Shown: positions 44,831-54,000 of the stretch, piece by piece | Layout of the letters: each line of letters starts with the position of its first letter | Numbering within the stretch: the stretch's first letter is position 1 | Source of the DNA: Tsukamurella sputi | Lineage (GTDB): Bacteria; Actinomycetota; Actinomycetes; Mycobacteriales; Mycobacteriaceae | NCBI RefSeq assembly: GCF_007858445.1 | Contig: NZ_VIGV01000002.1 | Coordinates: forward strand, 1 to 64,000 | Direction of reading: 5' to 3' | Length of the DNA stretch: 64,000 nt | Notes under the pieces: model-generated | Databases searched by the model: none | Told to the model about the DNA's origin: nothing | The model's input: the letters and a program-made list of their open reading frames with translations, nothing else | Translations under genes and position numbers: made by a program

Positions 44831-46315
44831 ATGAAAGTGAATGTTCCTATGACGTCTAGACACAGGCGTCCCACGTCGCGACCTCTCGTCGTTACGGCAG
44901 CGGGCGCGGGACTCGTCGGTGCATTGGCCCTCACGGGCCCGGCGCCCGGCCTCGTACTCAAGACGGTCGCTAACACGATCATCGTGGTGGGCGGCAACGG
45001 CGATCCGACCAGTGCTCAGGAAGTGGAGCGGCTGCAGAAGTACATGCCGCTGGGTGACAGAGTGGTGCCGATCGCGTACGCGGCCGATGTCGGAATCGGC
45101 TTCCCCGGATTGCCTCCGCTCAGTATCGCAGGACGCGACACCTATGCGGGTTCCGTCGAGGACGGTTCCACGAAGACCGCGGCAGAGATCAACAACGCGC
45201 GCGCCAACGGCGGCGACGTCACCGTGTACGCGCTGTCGTTGGGCACTGACGTCGTCGGCGTCGCGCTGGTGAAGGCCGGCCCCAAGAAAGAGACCGACGG
45301 AAAACTCACTGTGGTCGAACATGGTGGGCCGAGCTTCGTGAACTCGGGGATCTGGAACATGGTGCCGCCGTTGATCCCCGGCCTGCGCACCGGACCGGTC
45401 GCGCAGGGGGATCAGGGCTCCGGCGCTGACAAGGTCGTCAGTGTCTGCATCAAGGGTGACTCCATCTGCGGCCTCGGTGCCGACCCGATCCCCGCGCTGT
45501 TCTACTTCCTGCCCGGATTCGACCTGCACGGCAAGGACTACACCGCCGAGAAGATCGCCAAGTACTCCCCCGACGGCGGCGTCGAGTTCACTCCCGGCGC
45601 CAACGCGGCGCCGAAGGCCGAGAAAGACGGCGCGTCGACAACGGAGACGCGCGACGGGCATGTGGTCACCGTGCAGAAGTACAAGGACGGCACTGTGACC
45701 AAGACCTGGGAGCAGGACGGCACCACATGGGTCGTCATCGACACCGGCCAGAATCCGTGGGGCCGCCTTGCGCGGGCCAACGGGATCCCTCTGCCGGCCG
45801 GTTTCGATACCGTTCTCAACTCGATCATGCCTGTTCCCGAGCCGGGCGAGCGCGGGACACTGAGCCTGCCGATGCAACTGTGGCAGCAGAGCGCCACGGC
45901 GGCGCAGGCCGCGCTCGACGAGATCGTGGAGCGCACCGTCGACGCAGGGACGGGCCGTCACGCCGTCGGGAATCCGGGAACCGTCGCGGCGGCGACCCTA
46001 CTCGACGAGGCCCGTCGCGGCGGTGATCGAAAGGATGAGGAGTCCTACCAGGCGCCGAAGAAGAACGATCCTCCGCAGCAGGAGGATTCGACGAAGCAGT
46101 CGTCGTCGTCCGAGCGGATGGACCCGCCGAAGCCGCAGGGACCGAGCCAGGAACCGCCCGCTCGAGGTGCCGCGACCGCTGCCGAGACTCCGGTCGGGCC
46201 GGAAACGTCATCGTCCACGAGCGCGGCTCAAGCGCCGGGAGCGCAGGCAGCGGCGGATGGCCCTGCTATCGACGCCGTCGGGGCCGCTGAGGCGCCGGCT
46301 GCCGCGGCGGCCTAG
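44831..46315 (+). CDS. secreted PE-PPE-domain protein
   Basis: A 494-residue exported protein. Signal-like segment at 18-45 (PLVVTAAGAGLVGALALTG), PE-PPE alpha/beta-hydrolase domain from about 50 (NTIIVVGGNGDPTSAQEVERLQ, nucleophile region VYALSLGTDVVGVAL) to about 230, then a charged linker and a 120-residue low-complexity Pro/Gln/Ala/Ser tail. PE-PPE domains are cutinase-like esterases in mycolate-containing bacteria. The start ATG 44831 follows TATTGA by 7 bases (leaderless); ATG 44849 is an alternative. Overlaps the convergent gene by 4 bases. Confidence 0.82.
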   Translation: MKVNVPMTSRHRRPTSRPLVVTAAGAGLVGALALTGPAPGLVLKTVANTIIVVGGNGDPTSAQEVERLQKYMPLGDRVVPIAYAADVGIGFPGLPPLSIAGRDTYAGSVEDGSTKTAAEINNARANGGDVTVYALSLGTDVVGVALVKAGPKKETDGKLTVVEHGGPSFVNSGIWNMVPPLIPGLRTGPVAQGDQGSGADKVVSVCIKGDSICGLGADPIPALFYFLPGFDLHGKDYTAEKIAKYSPDGGVEFTPGANAAPKAEKDGASTTETRDGHVVTVQKYKDGTVTKTWEQDGTTWVVIDTGQNPWGRLARANGIPLPAGFDTVLNSIMPVPEPGERGTLSLPMQLWQQSATAAQAALDEIVERTVDAGTGRHAVGNPGTVAAATLLDEARRGGDRKDEESYQAPKKNDPPQQEDSTKQSSSSERMDPPKPQGPSQEPPARGAATAAETPVGPETSSSTSAAQAPGAQAAADGPAIDAVGAAEAPAAAAA

Positions 46316-47469
46316 CCGTAGACCTCGTCGTACAGCGCGACGATCTCGCCGGCGTCGGGGACGCGGGGGTTGTTCCCCGGCGAACCCGACGCCAGCGCCT
46401 GCTCCGCCATGAGCGGCGAGAGCTCGTCCCAGCGGGCCCGGTCAATGCCGTAGGCGCGAGGGGTGGGCACCGCGAGGTCGGCGCACAGCTCCTCGATCGC
46501 GCCGACGAGCGCCTGCGCGAGAGCCTCGTCGGAGCTGCCCGTCAGGCCGTAGGCGCGGGCACAGTCCGCGTAGCGCGACGGTGCCGCCCCCACCGAGAAG
46601 CGCATCACCGCGGGGAGCAGCATCGCGTTCGAAAGCCCGTGGGCGACATGGAAGTGCGCCCCGATGGGGCGGCTCATACCGTGCACGAGCGCGACGGAGC
46701 TGTTGGAGAAGGCGACACCCGCCTGCGTCGCAGCCAGCATCATCGCCTCCCTGGCGGGGCGATCCGCCCCGTCGGCGTAGACCGCCCGGATGTGCGCTGA
46801 GATCGTGGAGATCGCGGTCAGCGCGAAGCCGTCGGCGAACGGATTCGCCTTGCGACTGACGTAGGCCTCGATGGCGTGCGTCAGCGCGTCGATGCCGGTG
46901 TCCGCCGTGAGCCGCGCGGGCATGGACAGGGTGAGCTCGTAGTCGACGATCGCCGCGACCGGGAGGAAGGCCGGTCCCGGGCACAGCATCTTCTCATCGC
47001 TCGCGCTGTCGGTGATGATGCTGAACTGCGTGGCCTCGCTGCCGCTTCCCGCGGTCGTCGGGATCGCGATCACCGGCAGCGCCGGCCCCACGGTGACCGT
47101 GGGCGCCTTGTAGTCGCGCATCGTGCCGCCGCCGACGGCGAGAACAGCGAGGGCCTTCGCGGTGTCGAGCGGGCTACCTCCGCCCAGCCCGATCACCGTG
47201 TCGGCGCCGTGATCACGCACCGCGGCGAGGCCCGGCTCGAGGGAATCGGTGGTCGGATCGGGGACGGTGCCGTCGAAGACCGCGACCTCGCACCCCGCCT
47301 CCTCGAGTGCTGTCACGAGCCTCGCGACAGTGCCCTGTTGCGAGAGGAAGGAGTCCGTGACCACCACGGGCCGGGAGTAGCCGAGGTCGCGAACGAGGCG
47401 GCCGGCGTCGGCGAGGGCACCGCCCCCGATCGCGAGCCGACGGGGAAGTCCGATCTGCGCTGCCGTCAT
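46312..47469 (-). CDS. iron-containing alcohol dehydrogenase
   Basis: A 385-residue group III alcohol dehydrogenase. NAD-binding motif GLGGGSPLDTAKALA (GGGSxxDxxK), IPTTAGSGSEAT, and iron ligands in DYELTLSMPARLTADTGIDALTHAIEAYVS (Asp and His), HGMSRPIGAHFHVAHGLSNAMLLP (two His). Acts on a small aldehyde or alcohol; substrate not determined. Start ATG 47469. Convergent with the PE-PPE gene. Confidence 0.93.
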   Translation of the reverse strand: MTAAQIGLPRRLAIGGGALADAGRLVRDLGYSRPVVVTDSFLSQQGTVARLVTALEEAGCEVAVFDGTVPDPTTDSLEPGLAAVRDHGADTVIGLGGGSPLDTAKALAVLAVGGGTMRDYKAPTVTVGPALPVIAIPTTAGSGSEATQFSIITDSASDEKMLCPGPAFLPVAAIVDYELTLSMPARLTADTGIDALTHAIEAYVSRKANPFADGFALTAISTISAHIRAVYADGADRPAREAMMLAATQAGVAFSNSSVALVHGMSRPIGAHFHVAHGLSNAMLLPAVMRFSVGAAPSRYADCARAYGLTGSSDEALAQALVGAIEELCADLAVPTPRAYGIDRARWDELSPLMAEQALASGSPGNNPRVPDAGEIVALYDEVYG

Positions 47470-47496
47470 GGTCCGAACCTACCTACACTTGTGCTC

Positions 47497-48255
47497 ATGA
47501 CTGACAGGATCGGCGAAGGCGCTGGGACGAACGAGGATTCGACGCCGAGTGACGGCGGTCATGAATTCGAGCCCCACCACGACGCGGTCGGCGACAAGCT
47601 GAACTGGCTGCGGGCGGGCGTCCTCGGCGCGAACGACGGCCTGATCTCGACGGCGGGCATCGTCATCGGCGTCGCGGCGGCCACCGGGGAATCGTCCGCG
47701 ATCCTCACCGCGGGCATCGCCGGGCTCACCGCCGGCGCCGTGTCGATGGCGCTGGGCGAGTACGTCTCCGTGAGCACGCAGCGCGACACCGAGGTCGCGC
47801 TCATCGCCAAGGAACGCACCGAGCTGACCGAGATGCCGGAGGACGAACTCGCGGAGCTCGAGGGCATCTACCGCGCCAAGGGGCTCTCGCCGGAGACCGC
47901 GCGCCGCGTCGCCGAGGAACTCACGGCGCACGATCCGCTGCAGGCGCATCTGGACGCCGAGCTCGGGATCGACCAGGACAGCCTCACCAGCCCGGTCGCC
48001 GCGGCGGTCTCGTCGGCGATCTCGTTCAGCGTGGGGGCGGCCATCCCGATCCTCGCGTCGCTCGTGCAGACGCAGCGCATCCTCGCCATCGTGGTCTCGG
48101 TACTCGTCGGTCTCGCGCTCACCGGGTACGTCTCGGCGAGGCTCGGAGATGCCGACGTACGGCGCGCCACCGCCCGTGTAGTCCTCGGTGGGCTGATCGC
48201 CATGGCCGTCACGTACGTGGTCGGTAAGCTCCTCGGCACCACTGGAATCGCCTAG
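47497..48255 (+). CDS. VIT1/CCC1-family Fe/Mn transporter
   Basis: A 252-residue membrane protein of the VIT1/CCC1 family with five helices. LRAGVLGANDGLISTAGIVIGVAAA is the diagnostic first helix; TAGAVSMALGEYVSVSTQRDTEVALIAKERTEL is the second, followed by an acidic cytosolic helical domain (metal-binding Glu) and three more helices. Exports or detoxifies ferrous iron or manganese. Gamma-carbonic anhydrase gene starts 10 bases later. Confidence 0.9.
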   Translation: MTDRIGEGAGTNEDSTPSDGGHEFEPHHDAVGDKLNWLRAGVLGANDGLISTAGIVIGVAAATGESSAILTAGIAGLTAGAVSMALGEYVSVSTQRDTEVALIAKERTELTEMPEDELAELEGIYRAKGLSPETARRVAEELTAHDPLQAHLDAELGIDQDSLTSPVAAAVSSAISFSVGAAIPILASLVQTQRILAIVVSVLVGLALTGYVSARLGDADVRRATARVVLGGLIAMAVTYVVGKLLGTTGIA

Positions 48256-48265
48256 GAGGCACCGC

Positions 48266-48784
48266 ATGATCGCTCGCTTCGGACAGCTCTCACCCCGCAT
48301 CGCGGAGTCCGCATGGGTCGCGGACTCGGCCACCGTGATCGGCGACGTGGAGTTGGCGGCGGGCGTGGGCGTCTTCTACAGCGCGGTGATCCGCGGTGAC
48401 ATGGCGACGATCTCGGTCGGTGCGAACAGCAACGTCCAGGACGGCGTCGTCATGCACGCCGACCCGGGGATGCCGCTCACGGTCGGCGAGCGCGTCTCGA
48501 TCGGCCACAACGCGGTGCTGCACGGCTGCACCGTCGGCGACGACGTCCTCGTCGGCATGGGCGCGACGGTCCTCAACGGCGCGGTGATCGGCGCGGGCAG
48601 CCTCATCGCCGCGAACGCGCTCGTCCCGCAGGGGATGGAGATCCCGCCGGGGTCCATGGTCGCGGGCGTTCCGGCGAAGGTGCGGCGCGAGCTGAGCGAT
48701 GCGGAGCGTGCCGGGATCTCCGCGAACGGCGGGGCCTACGTGGAGCTGACGAAGGCGCACGCCACGGAGGCGGGCCGGGCCTGA
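48266..48784 (+). CDS. gamma-carbonic anhydrase-family hexapeptide protein
   Basis: A 172-residue left-handed beta-helix protein of the gamma-carbonic anhydrase / PaaY group. Hexapeptide turns include VGVFYSAVIRGDMATISVGANSNVQDGVVMHAD and IGHNAVLHGCTVGDDVLVGMGATVLNGAVIG; the zinc His are in HAD, GHN and HGC. Could hydrate CO2 or hydrolyse CoA thioesters. AGGAGG precedes the ATG; cotranscribed with the VIT1-like gene. Confidence 0.9.
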   Translation: MIARFGQLSPRIAESAWVADSATVIGDVELAAGVGVFYSAVIRGDMATISVGANSNVQDGVVMHADPGMPLTVGERVSIGHNAVLHGCTVGDDVLVGMGATVLNGAVIGAGSLIAANALVPQGMEIPPGSMVAGVPAKVRRELSDAERAGISANGGAYVELTKAHATEAGRA

Positions 48785-48811
48785 CCCCCGGGCGCGCCGT
48801 CGAGCGAGGAT

Positions 48812-49297
48812 CTACAGCCCCGACCACACCATCGTCGCTCCAGAATGACCGGCGGCGATGACGCCCCAGATGCAGGCGATGACGGCCAGCGTCGCCAGGA
48901 CGCCGAGAACGACCGACCCGGCGCGGCCGGAGAGCACCGTCGCCCCGGAGAACCGGGCGGCGACGGCCGGACTGGAGCCAGCCCACACCAGCACCGCCAG
49001 TAGCAGCAGCCCGAGCGACCACAGGAAGGTCGCCGTGCCCTGCGTCGAGTGGGCCTCGATCTGGGTGCGCATCCCTTCCATGGACGGGCGCTTCTCGAAC
49101 TGCTCCCCCGACTCTTTCGCGAGGTAGCACGCGCCGGCCGCGACCAGCGCGAAGACGGGTAGGCCGACGCCCAGCCGGGCGCGGGCGGCGGGCCACCACG
49201 CGGCGAGCAGCAGGGCGAGCGCGGCGAGAGGGAGGAGCACCACGGCGCCGTGGACGAACAACGGATGACTCGGAATTCCCGCGATGTCGGTGAGCAC
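48812..49297 (-). CDS. DUF2231 membrane protein
   Basis: A 161-residue protein with four helices of the DUF2231 family. GIPSHPLFVHGAVVLLPLAALALLLAAWW is typical (conserved HPxxVHxP region), then GEQFEKRP and AHSTQGTATFLWSLGLLLL. Role unestablished; family members often sit beside redox or Rieske proteins, as here. Start GTG 49297; the divergent Rieske lipoprotein starts 18 bases away. Confidence 0.88.
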   Translation of the reverse strand: MLTDIAGIPSHPLFVHGAVVLLPLAALALLLAAWWPAARARLGVGLPVFALVAAGACYLAKESGEQFEKRPSMEGMRTQIEAHSTQGTATFLWSLGLLLLAVLVWAGSSPAVAARFSGATVLSGRAGSVVLGVLATLAVIACIWGVIAAGHSGATMVWSGL

Positions 49298-49314
49298 GGG
49301 TCAATGCTGGCAGA

Positions 49315-49779
49315 GTGGACCCCGTGACGCGGACAACTCAGCCAAGCTTCTGCCCCACGCGGCGCGCGATTCTCGCGGCCGTTCCCGGAATCGCGATCCT
49401 GCCCGTCGCGGTGGCCTGCGGAACGGCGTCGAAGAGCGACGCCCCGTCGGGCTCCACGACGAACGGCGGCTCGGGTGGTACGGCCGGCGGCGGCGCGCGG
49501 ATCCCGGTCGCGCAGGTGCCCCTCGGCAGCGCCGTGGTGATTGCGGGCGCAAAGCCCTACGTGGTCGCGCAACCCGCCGACGGGACGTTCGTCGCGTTCG
49601 ACGCTGCGTGCACCCATCAGGGTGCGACGGTGTCGGCCGACGACGGCCTCACGCTCGAGTGCCCGGCGCACGGGAGCAGGTTCAACGGCGGCACGGGCGC
49701 CGTCGAGAAGGGGCCGGCGAAGGCGGCGCTGGCCTCGGTGCCGGTACGTCGCGACGGGGAGAACCTCGTCGTCGGGTGA
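49315..49779 (+). CDS. Rieske (2Fe-2S) lipoprotein
   Basis: A 154-residue exported Rieske protein. Signal with twin-arginine-like RRAILAAVPGIAILPVAVAC and lipid Cys35, a Ser/Gly linker, and the cluster ligands Cys99-x-His101 (CTHQG) and Cys116-xx-His119 (CPAHG). Electron carrier anchored outside the membrane. Start GTG 49315 (alternative GTG 49324). The 18-base divergent spacing to the DUF2231 gene means their promoters must overlap or lie inside the genes. Confidence 0.9.
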   Translation: MDPVTRTTQPSFCPTRRAILAAVPGIAILPVAVACGTASKSDAPSGSTTNGGSGGTAGGGARIPVAQVPLGSAVVIAGAKPYVVAQPADGTFVAFDAACTHQGATVSADDGLTLECPAHGSRFNGGTGAVEKGPAKAALASVPVRRDGENLVVG

Positions 49780-49889
49780 TAGATATGGACCGAGAAGCTA
49801 CCGGGTTGTAGCATAATCGGGACGTTATTGAATCGGTCTCAGTAGGCAGCCCCTGCGGGGACCGTCACCACTTCAACGAGGAGGCTCCC

Positions 49890-51374
49890 GTGGCCAATCC
49901 CGACGCGATCTACAAGGACGTGCTCATCGTGGGCGCCGGACTGGCCGGTATCGACACCGCCTACCGCGTGTCGAACGAGGTACCGCAGTTCAGCTACGCG
50001 ATCCTCGAGCAGCGCGCCGAGATGGGCGGCACCTGGGACCTGTTCAAGTACCCCGGCATCCGCTCGGACTCCGACATCTTCAGCCTGAGCTACCCGTTCC
50101 TGCCCTGGAAGGGCACCAACCGCCTCGCGAGCGGCCCGGAGATCAAGGCCTACATCGAAGAGGCCGCCGCCAAGTTCGGCATCGACAAGCACATCAGCTT
50201 CAACACCAAGGTCGGCACCGTCGACTTCGATTCCCGGACCGATCTGTGGAGCGTGACCGCCGAACGCGACGGCGAGCAGGTCGTCTACCAGTCGCGGTTC
50301 CTCGTGGCCTGCACCGGCTACTACAACTACGAGGCCGGCTACGAGCCGCCCTTCCCCGGTGTGGATCAGTTCGAGGGCCAGGTGGTGCACCCGCAGCACT
50401 GGCCCGAGGACCTCGACTACAAGGGCAAGAAGGTCGTCGTCATCGGTTCCGGTGCCACGGCCATCACGCTCATCCCGTCCATGGCCGACGACGTCGAGCA
50501 CATCACCATGCTGCAGCGCTCCCCCACGTACGTGCTGCCCGTCCCGAACGCCGATCCGCTGACGATGTTCGGCGCCAAGGTGCTCCCCGCGACGATCTCG
50601 CACAACATCACGCGCAATGTGAACGCGGTGATCAACGTGGGCCAGTACGTGCTCGCGCGCTCCTTCCCCAAGACCTCGCGCAAGTTCCTGCGCAAGCTCA
50701 ACCAGACCCTGCTGCCCGAGGGCTACGACGTGGATGTCCACTTCAAGCCCAAGTACGAGCCGTGGGACCAGCGCCTGTGCGTGGTGCCGAACGGTGATCT
50801 GTTCAAGACGATCCGCGATGGCAAGGCCGAGGTCGTCACCGACACCATCGAGAGCTTCACCGCCAAGGGCATCCGCCTGACCTCGGGCCGCGAGCTCGAG
50901 GCCGACATCGTCATCACCGCGACCGGCCTGCAGCTGCTCGCCTTCGGCGGCGTCGAGGTCAACGTCGACGGGGCGCCCATCAAGCCCAACGACAAGTTCG
51001 CGTTCGGCGGCTACATGCTGGAGGGCGTGCCGAACTTCGCCTTCATCATCGGCTACACGAACAACTCGTGGACCCTGCGCGCCGACATCTCGGCCCGCGC
51101 CATCGCGCGCCTGCTCAACCACATGATCGTGAAGGGCTACACGCACGTCGAACCCGAGGTCGGCGGCCAGGTGCTCACCGAGCATCCCGCACTCGACCTC
51201 AGCTCGGGCTACGTGCAGCGCTCCCCCGATGCGATGCCCAAGGCCGCGACCGAGCAGCCGTGGATGATCCGGCACAACTTCGTGCTGGACTCGCTGGACT
51301 ACCGCCGCTCGCGGGTCGACGCGCCCGAGCTGAAGTTCGGCACCGTCGCAGCGCCGTCGAAGGCCGGCGTCTGA
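49890..51374 (+). CDS. EthA-like FAD-dependent monooxygenase (BVMO family)
   Basis: A 494-residue flavin monooxygenase like mycobacterial EthA. FAD fold VLIVGAGLAGIDTAYRV, then AEMGGTWDLFKYPGIRSDSDIFSLSYPF (EthA signature), the FMO/BVMO-type segment around FPGVDQFEGQVVHPQHWPEDL, and the NADPH fold VVVIGSGATAITL. Oxygenates ketones or sulphur compounds; EthA activates thioamide prodrugs. Start GTG 49890 behind AGGAGG. A divergent EthR-like regulator is not present. Confidence 0.92.
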   Translation: MANPDAIYKDVLIVGAGLAGIDTAYRVSNEVPQFSYAILEQRAEMGGTWDLFKYPGIRSDSDIFSLSYPFLPWKGTNRLASGPEIKAYIEEAAAKFGIDKHISFNTKVGTVDFDSRTDLWSVTAERDGEQVVYQSRFLVACTGYYNYEAGYEPPFPGVDQFEGQVVHPQHWPEDLDYKGKKVVVIGSGATAITLIPSMADDVEHITMLQRSPTYVLPVPNADPLTMFGAKVLPATISHNITRNVNAVINVGQYVLARSFPKTSRKFLRKLNQTLLPEGYDVDVHFKPKYEPWDQRLCVVPNGDLFKTIRDGKAEVVTDTIESFTAKGIRLTSGRELEADIVITATGLQLLAFGGVEVNVDGAPIKPNDKFAFGGYMLEGVPNFAFIIGYTNNSWTLRADISARAIARLLNHMIVKGYTHVEPEVGGQVLTEHPALDLSSGYVQRSPDAMPKAATEQPWMIRHNFVLDSLDYRRSRVDAPELKFGTVAAPSKAGV

Positions 51375-51393
51375 TCGCCTGAGCCACCGAACG

Positions 51394-51432
51394 CGAAGAA
51401 CCCGCCCCCTCGAAAGGGGGCGGGTTCTTCGC
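51394..51432. terminator. bidirectional terminator
   Basis: Perfect 16-base stem (51394-51409 and 51417-51432) with a 7-base loop, between the convergent monooxygenase and L,D-transpeptidase genes. The arms carry GAAGAA/TTCTTC ends that give a T-rich tail on both strands. Confidence 0.85.
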
Positions 51433-51453
51433 TTCAGTGCGGGTGGCCGCGGG

Positions 51454-52113
51454 TTACGAGCCCGGCACGTACGTGCCGCCGACGGTGTTGCGCACCACGA
51501 TCGGCGAACCGATCGGGAAGTTGTCGTAGAAGTACTTGCCGTTGGCGGTGCTCACGTTGAGGCAGCCGTGGCTCGCGTTGGACACGCCCTGCTGGTTGAC
51601 GGACCACGGGGCGGCGTGGACGAAGATGCCGCTCCACGACATACGCGTGGCGTACTCGACGTACGTGCGGTAGCCCTCCGGGGAGTCGACCGGGACGCCG
51701 TACGTGGACGAATCCATGTACATGTCGCGCTTCTTCTCCATGGTGTAGTACGTGCCGTTCGGCGTGGGGTGCTTGTCCGTGCCCATCGACGTGGGCATGG
51801 TCTTGACGACCTCCCCGTTGTGCCAGACGGTGATCTGCTTGGTGTTGTCGTCAGCGAGGGCCACCCAGCCGGTCTTGGTGGCGACGGGCGGCTCGGGCGA
51901 CGTCGTGGTGGGCGTCGCGGCGGCCTCCGTGGTGCCCGACGGGGTGGCGGGCCCGGAGGGCCGCGGGGTGGTCGGGCGCGCCGGGGTGGTGGGCGCTGCG
52001 CCCGCGACGGCCGCGGAGGCAGTGGCGGCGACGATCGCCGCTGCGGCACCCGCGCCGAGGCGTGCGAAGCCGCGGCGGCTGACGCCGGTGGGACCGAGGT
52101 TCCGGTCAGTCAT
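51454..52113 (-). CDS. L,D-transpeptidase (YkuD domain), Tat-exported
   Basis: A 219-residue cell-wall enzyme. Twin-arginine-like signal ([12 protein letters not shown]) and Ala-rich helix, a 35-residue Pro/Thr linker, then a YkuD domain (about 80-219). The catalytic motif is SHGCLNVS with Cys184 and His182, preceded by IFVHAAPWS. Forms 3-3 crosslinks in peptidoglycan, or attaches proteins to it. Lacks the Ig-like domains of larger mycobacterial Ldt proteins. Start ATG 52113. Confidence 0.9.
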   Translation of the reverse strand: MTDRNLGPTGVSRRGFARLGAGAAAAIVAATASAAVAGAAPTTPARPTTPRPSGPATPSGTTEAAATPTTTSPEPPVATKTGWVALADDNTKQITVWHNGEVVKTMPTSMGTDKHPTPNGTYYTMEKKRDMYMDSSTYGVPVDSPEGYRTYVEYATRMSWSGIFVHAAPWSVNQQGVSNASHGCLNVSTANGKYFYDNFPIGSPIVVRNTVGGTYVPGS

Positions 52114-52151
52114 CGTTGTTCCTCCTGCGGTATCAAGCTTTGCGCACGATT

Positions 52152-52763
52152 CTACGGGTCGAGGGGCTCAGGTGAAGAAATCACTGAACCGGAGCTGAGG
52201 ATCACACCACTGCCGTTAAGGATCCAGTGGGCCAGGAAACAGGGCCACCACCTGCCGGTTCTTCGCCTGAGAGCATCCATCAGGGCCCCGAAGGTCGCGG
52301 TGACGCCGATTGTCGGAAGTACGGGGTCGTGAGCCGCGCGTGCAGCACCGACGTGCCACAGGCCGAAGGTCAGGGCGCCCGCCGCGCTGCCGGCCCGCCG
52401 CCCGTACGCGGCTTCCATCGCGGGTGTCAGCGCGCCGCGGAAGAGCAGCTCCTCCGGTAGCGCGGTGCCGAGCGGGATGTCCACGAGGACCCACTTCGCC
52501 CGGTTCGACGGTGCCTCCCGTCGCACCGGTCGCACCAGGGTCAGGCCCGCGACGGCGAGGGCACCCCCGCCGGACAGGCCCGCCACCGTCGGAACGCGGG
52601 AGCGGGCGAGTGCGGCGTCCGCCGCGCAGAACACGAGCGTCGCCGCCGACCGGGCGTCGCGGTTCCAGCCGAACCGGTCCGCGAGGCGGGGCAGCACGGC
52701 GTTCGACCAGGCGAGCGCCGCACCCGCCGCCAGCGCGGGGGCGCCACGGCGAGCAGCGGTCAC
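52152..52763 (-). CDS. CPBP-family intramembrane metalloprotease
   Basis: A 203-residue polytopic protein with the CPBP (CAAX-protease/bacteriocin-processing) motifs: [11 protein letters not shown] (motif 1, two Glu), TFGLWHVGA (motif 2 His) and [10 protein letters not shown] (motif 3, His/Asn). Predicted intramembrane endoprotease. Start GTG 52763 overlaps the upstream lipoprotein stop by 4 bases, so the two are translationally coupled. Confidence 0.85.
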   Translation of the reverse strand: MTAARRGAPALAAGAALAWSNAVLPRLADRFGWNRDARSAATLVFCAADAALARSRVPTVAGLSGGGALAVAGLTLVRPVRREAPSNRAKWVLVDIPLGTALPEELLFRGALTPAMEAAYGRRAGSAAGALTFGLWHVGAARAAHDPVLPTIGVTATFGALMDALRRRTGRWWPCFLAHWILNGSGVILSSGSVISSPEPLDP

Positions 52764-53578
52764 TGCATCGCCGCCCAGGACCCGAGCGAGCGGTACAGGC
52801 TCGCAGAGAAGGGCTGATCGCCGCCGTACCGGGCGGGATCGCGCGAGGTGTCCTCCTGCAGAGCGTGGCTCACGCCCCGCAGTCGCACGTAGTTCACATG
52901 GGTGCCGGTCATCACGTCGGCGAGGTCCTGCGTGGCCGAGCAGTCGACCGCGACATCGGCGTCCGAACAGGTGATGATGTTGTGCTTCTGCGGGGGCAGC
53001 GTCATCGCCGTGCGCAGCACGTCGGGCGTGCCGGGGGCGAGCGCCGTCAGGACGGGTTCGATGAGACCGATCGGGACGGGCGCCCGTCCCGTGGCGCCGG
53101 TACCGAGGGCGAGTGCCAGCGGCGCCGCGGTGCCGTGTCCGACGGCGAGGAGCCGGTCGTCGCCGATCCCCGCGCGCTCGGCCAGGGCGGTGAGGCCCTT
53201 GCCCGCGCGGTCCAGCTGCGCCCGGTAGTCCGGCGTCTCCGACGGGCCGCCGTCGAAGCGCAGCGAGGCCACGCCCTGATGAGCCAGCATCACCGAGAGC
53301 TCGCGAGCGGCGACGGTGCCCGCCTTGTCCGATCCGGCCAGGATCAGGGCGGCGCGCAGGCGCTGCGGGTTCCGGGGCGCGACATAGGTGGCGGCTCCGG
53401 CCGCGGTCGGAACCTCCACGGTGACCTCGCTCCAGTCCACGGGCAGTGCCGCGGGGGCGGGCGGAGCCGGTTCCTGTGAGATCACGGGCGTCGGCTTGTC
53501 CGACGCGCACGCGGCGACGGCGAGCAGTGTCGCGAGGATCACCGCGGCGAACCGGGTCCTGGCGTGGGTCATCGACAT
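52760..53578 (-). CDS. alpha/beta-hydrolase-like lipoprotein, nucleophile apparently lost
   Basis: A 272-residue exported lipoprotein (lipobox AVAAC, Cys24) with an alpha/beta-hydrolase fold: AALILAGSDKAGT, LAHQGVASLRFDGGPS, elbow DRLLAVGHGTAAPLALA. The usual GxSxG reads GHGTA, with glycine in place of serine, so it may not be a hydrolase. Later RLRGVSHALQED holds the His position. Cotranscribed with the CPBP protease. Could be a substrate-binding partner rather than an enzyme (inference). Confidence 0.72.
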   Translation of the reverse strand: MSMTHARTRFAAVILATLLAVAACASDKPTPVISQEPAPPAPAALPVDWSEVTVEVPTAAGAATYVAPRNPQRLRAALILAGSDKAGTVAARELSVMLAHQGVASLRFDGGPSETPDYRAQLDRAGKGLTALAERAGIGDDRLLAVGHGTAAPLALALGTGATGRAPVPIGLIEPVLTALAPGTPDVLRTAMTLPPQKHNIITCSDADVAVDCSATQDLADVMTGTHVNYVRLRGVSHALQEDTSRDPARYGGDQPFSASLYRSLGSWAAMQ

Positions 53579-53599
53579 TCCTCTCGTGGTGCCGCGCGC

Positions 53600-53935
53600 T
53601 CAGCGCAGGCGTTCCGCGGCCCGCGCGGTCTCGACGAGCCGGTCCGCGAGTTCTGCGAGTTCATCCGGTCCGGCGCCCTCGGCGATGGCGGTCCGCACGT
53701 CCTCCGCGGCGCATCTCACCTCGAACATACGCTCCCCCACGGAGTCCGCCTCGTCCGCGGTGAGCACCACCGAATCCGGGGGCAGCGAGGTCCCGGCGAG
53801 CGCCGCGCGGGCCTCGTAGGCGCGCTGCCGACAGGATCGGCGGCAGTACTTGCGGGTGCGTCCGGGGCCCTCGGAGACCACCTCGCGTCCGCACCACGCA
53901 CATGCGGCGGACCTGCGACGGCGAGCGGTGGTCAT
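53600..53935 (-). CDS. small zinc-finger protein, actinobacterial
   Basis: A 111-residue basic-then-acidic protein. N-terminal zinc finger AACAWCGREVVSEGPGRTRKYCRRSCRQRAYEAR (CxxC...CxxxC) and a C-terminal helical tail (DELAELADRLVETARAAERL). Present in many actinobacteria, function unknown. ATG 53935 chosen, as the finger then starts at residue 12. Divergent from rbpA by 65 bases. Confidence 0.8.
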   Translation of the reverse strand: MTTARRRRSAACAWCGREVVSEGPGRTRKYCRRSCRQRAYEARAALAGTSLPPDSVVLTADEADSVGERMFEVRCAAEDVRTAIAEGAGPDELAELADRLVETARAAERLR

Positions 53936-54000
53936 GGGCCGCAGTCTAGTGAACCGGGTAGACTGGGAATGTTCGGCGTAGGCGAGAGGTTGGGAGAAGC

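Noticed and set aside
49315-51374. Rieske protein and EthA-like monooxygenase as one oxygenase system
   Set aside because: The Rieske protein is an exported lipoprotein and the monooxygenase is a cytosolic self-sufficient flavoenzyme; a promoter-like region separates them.
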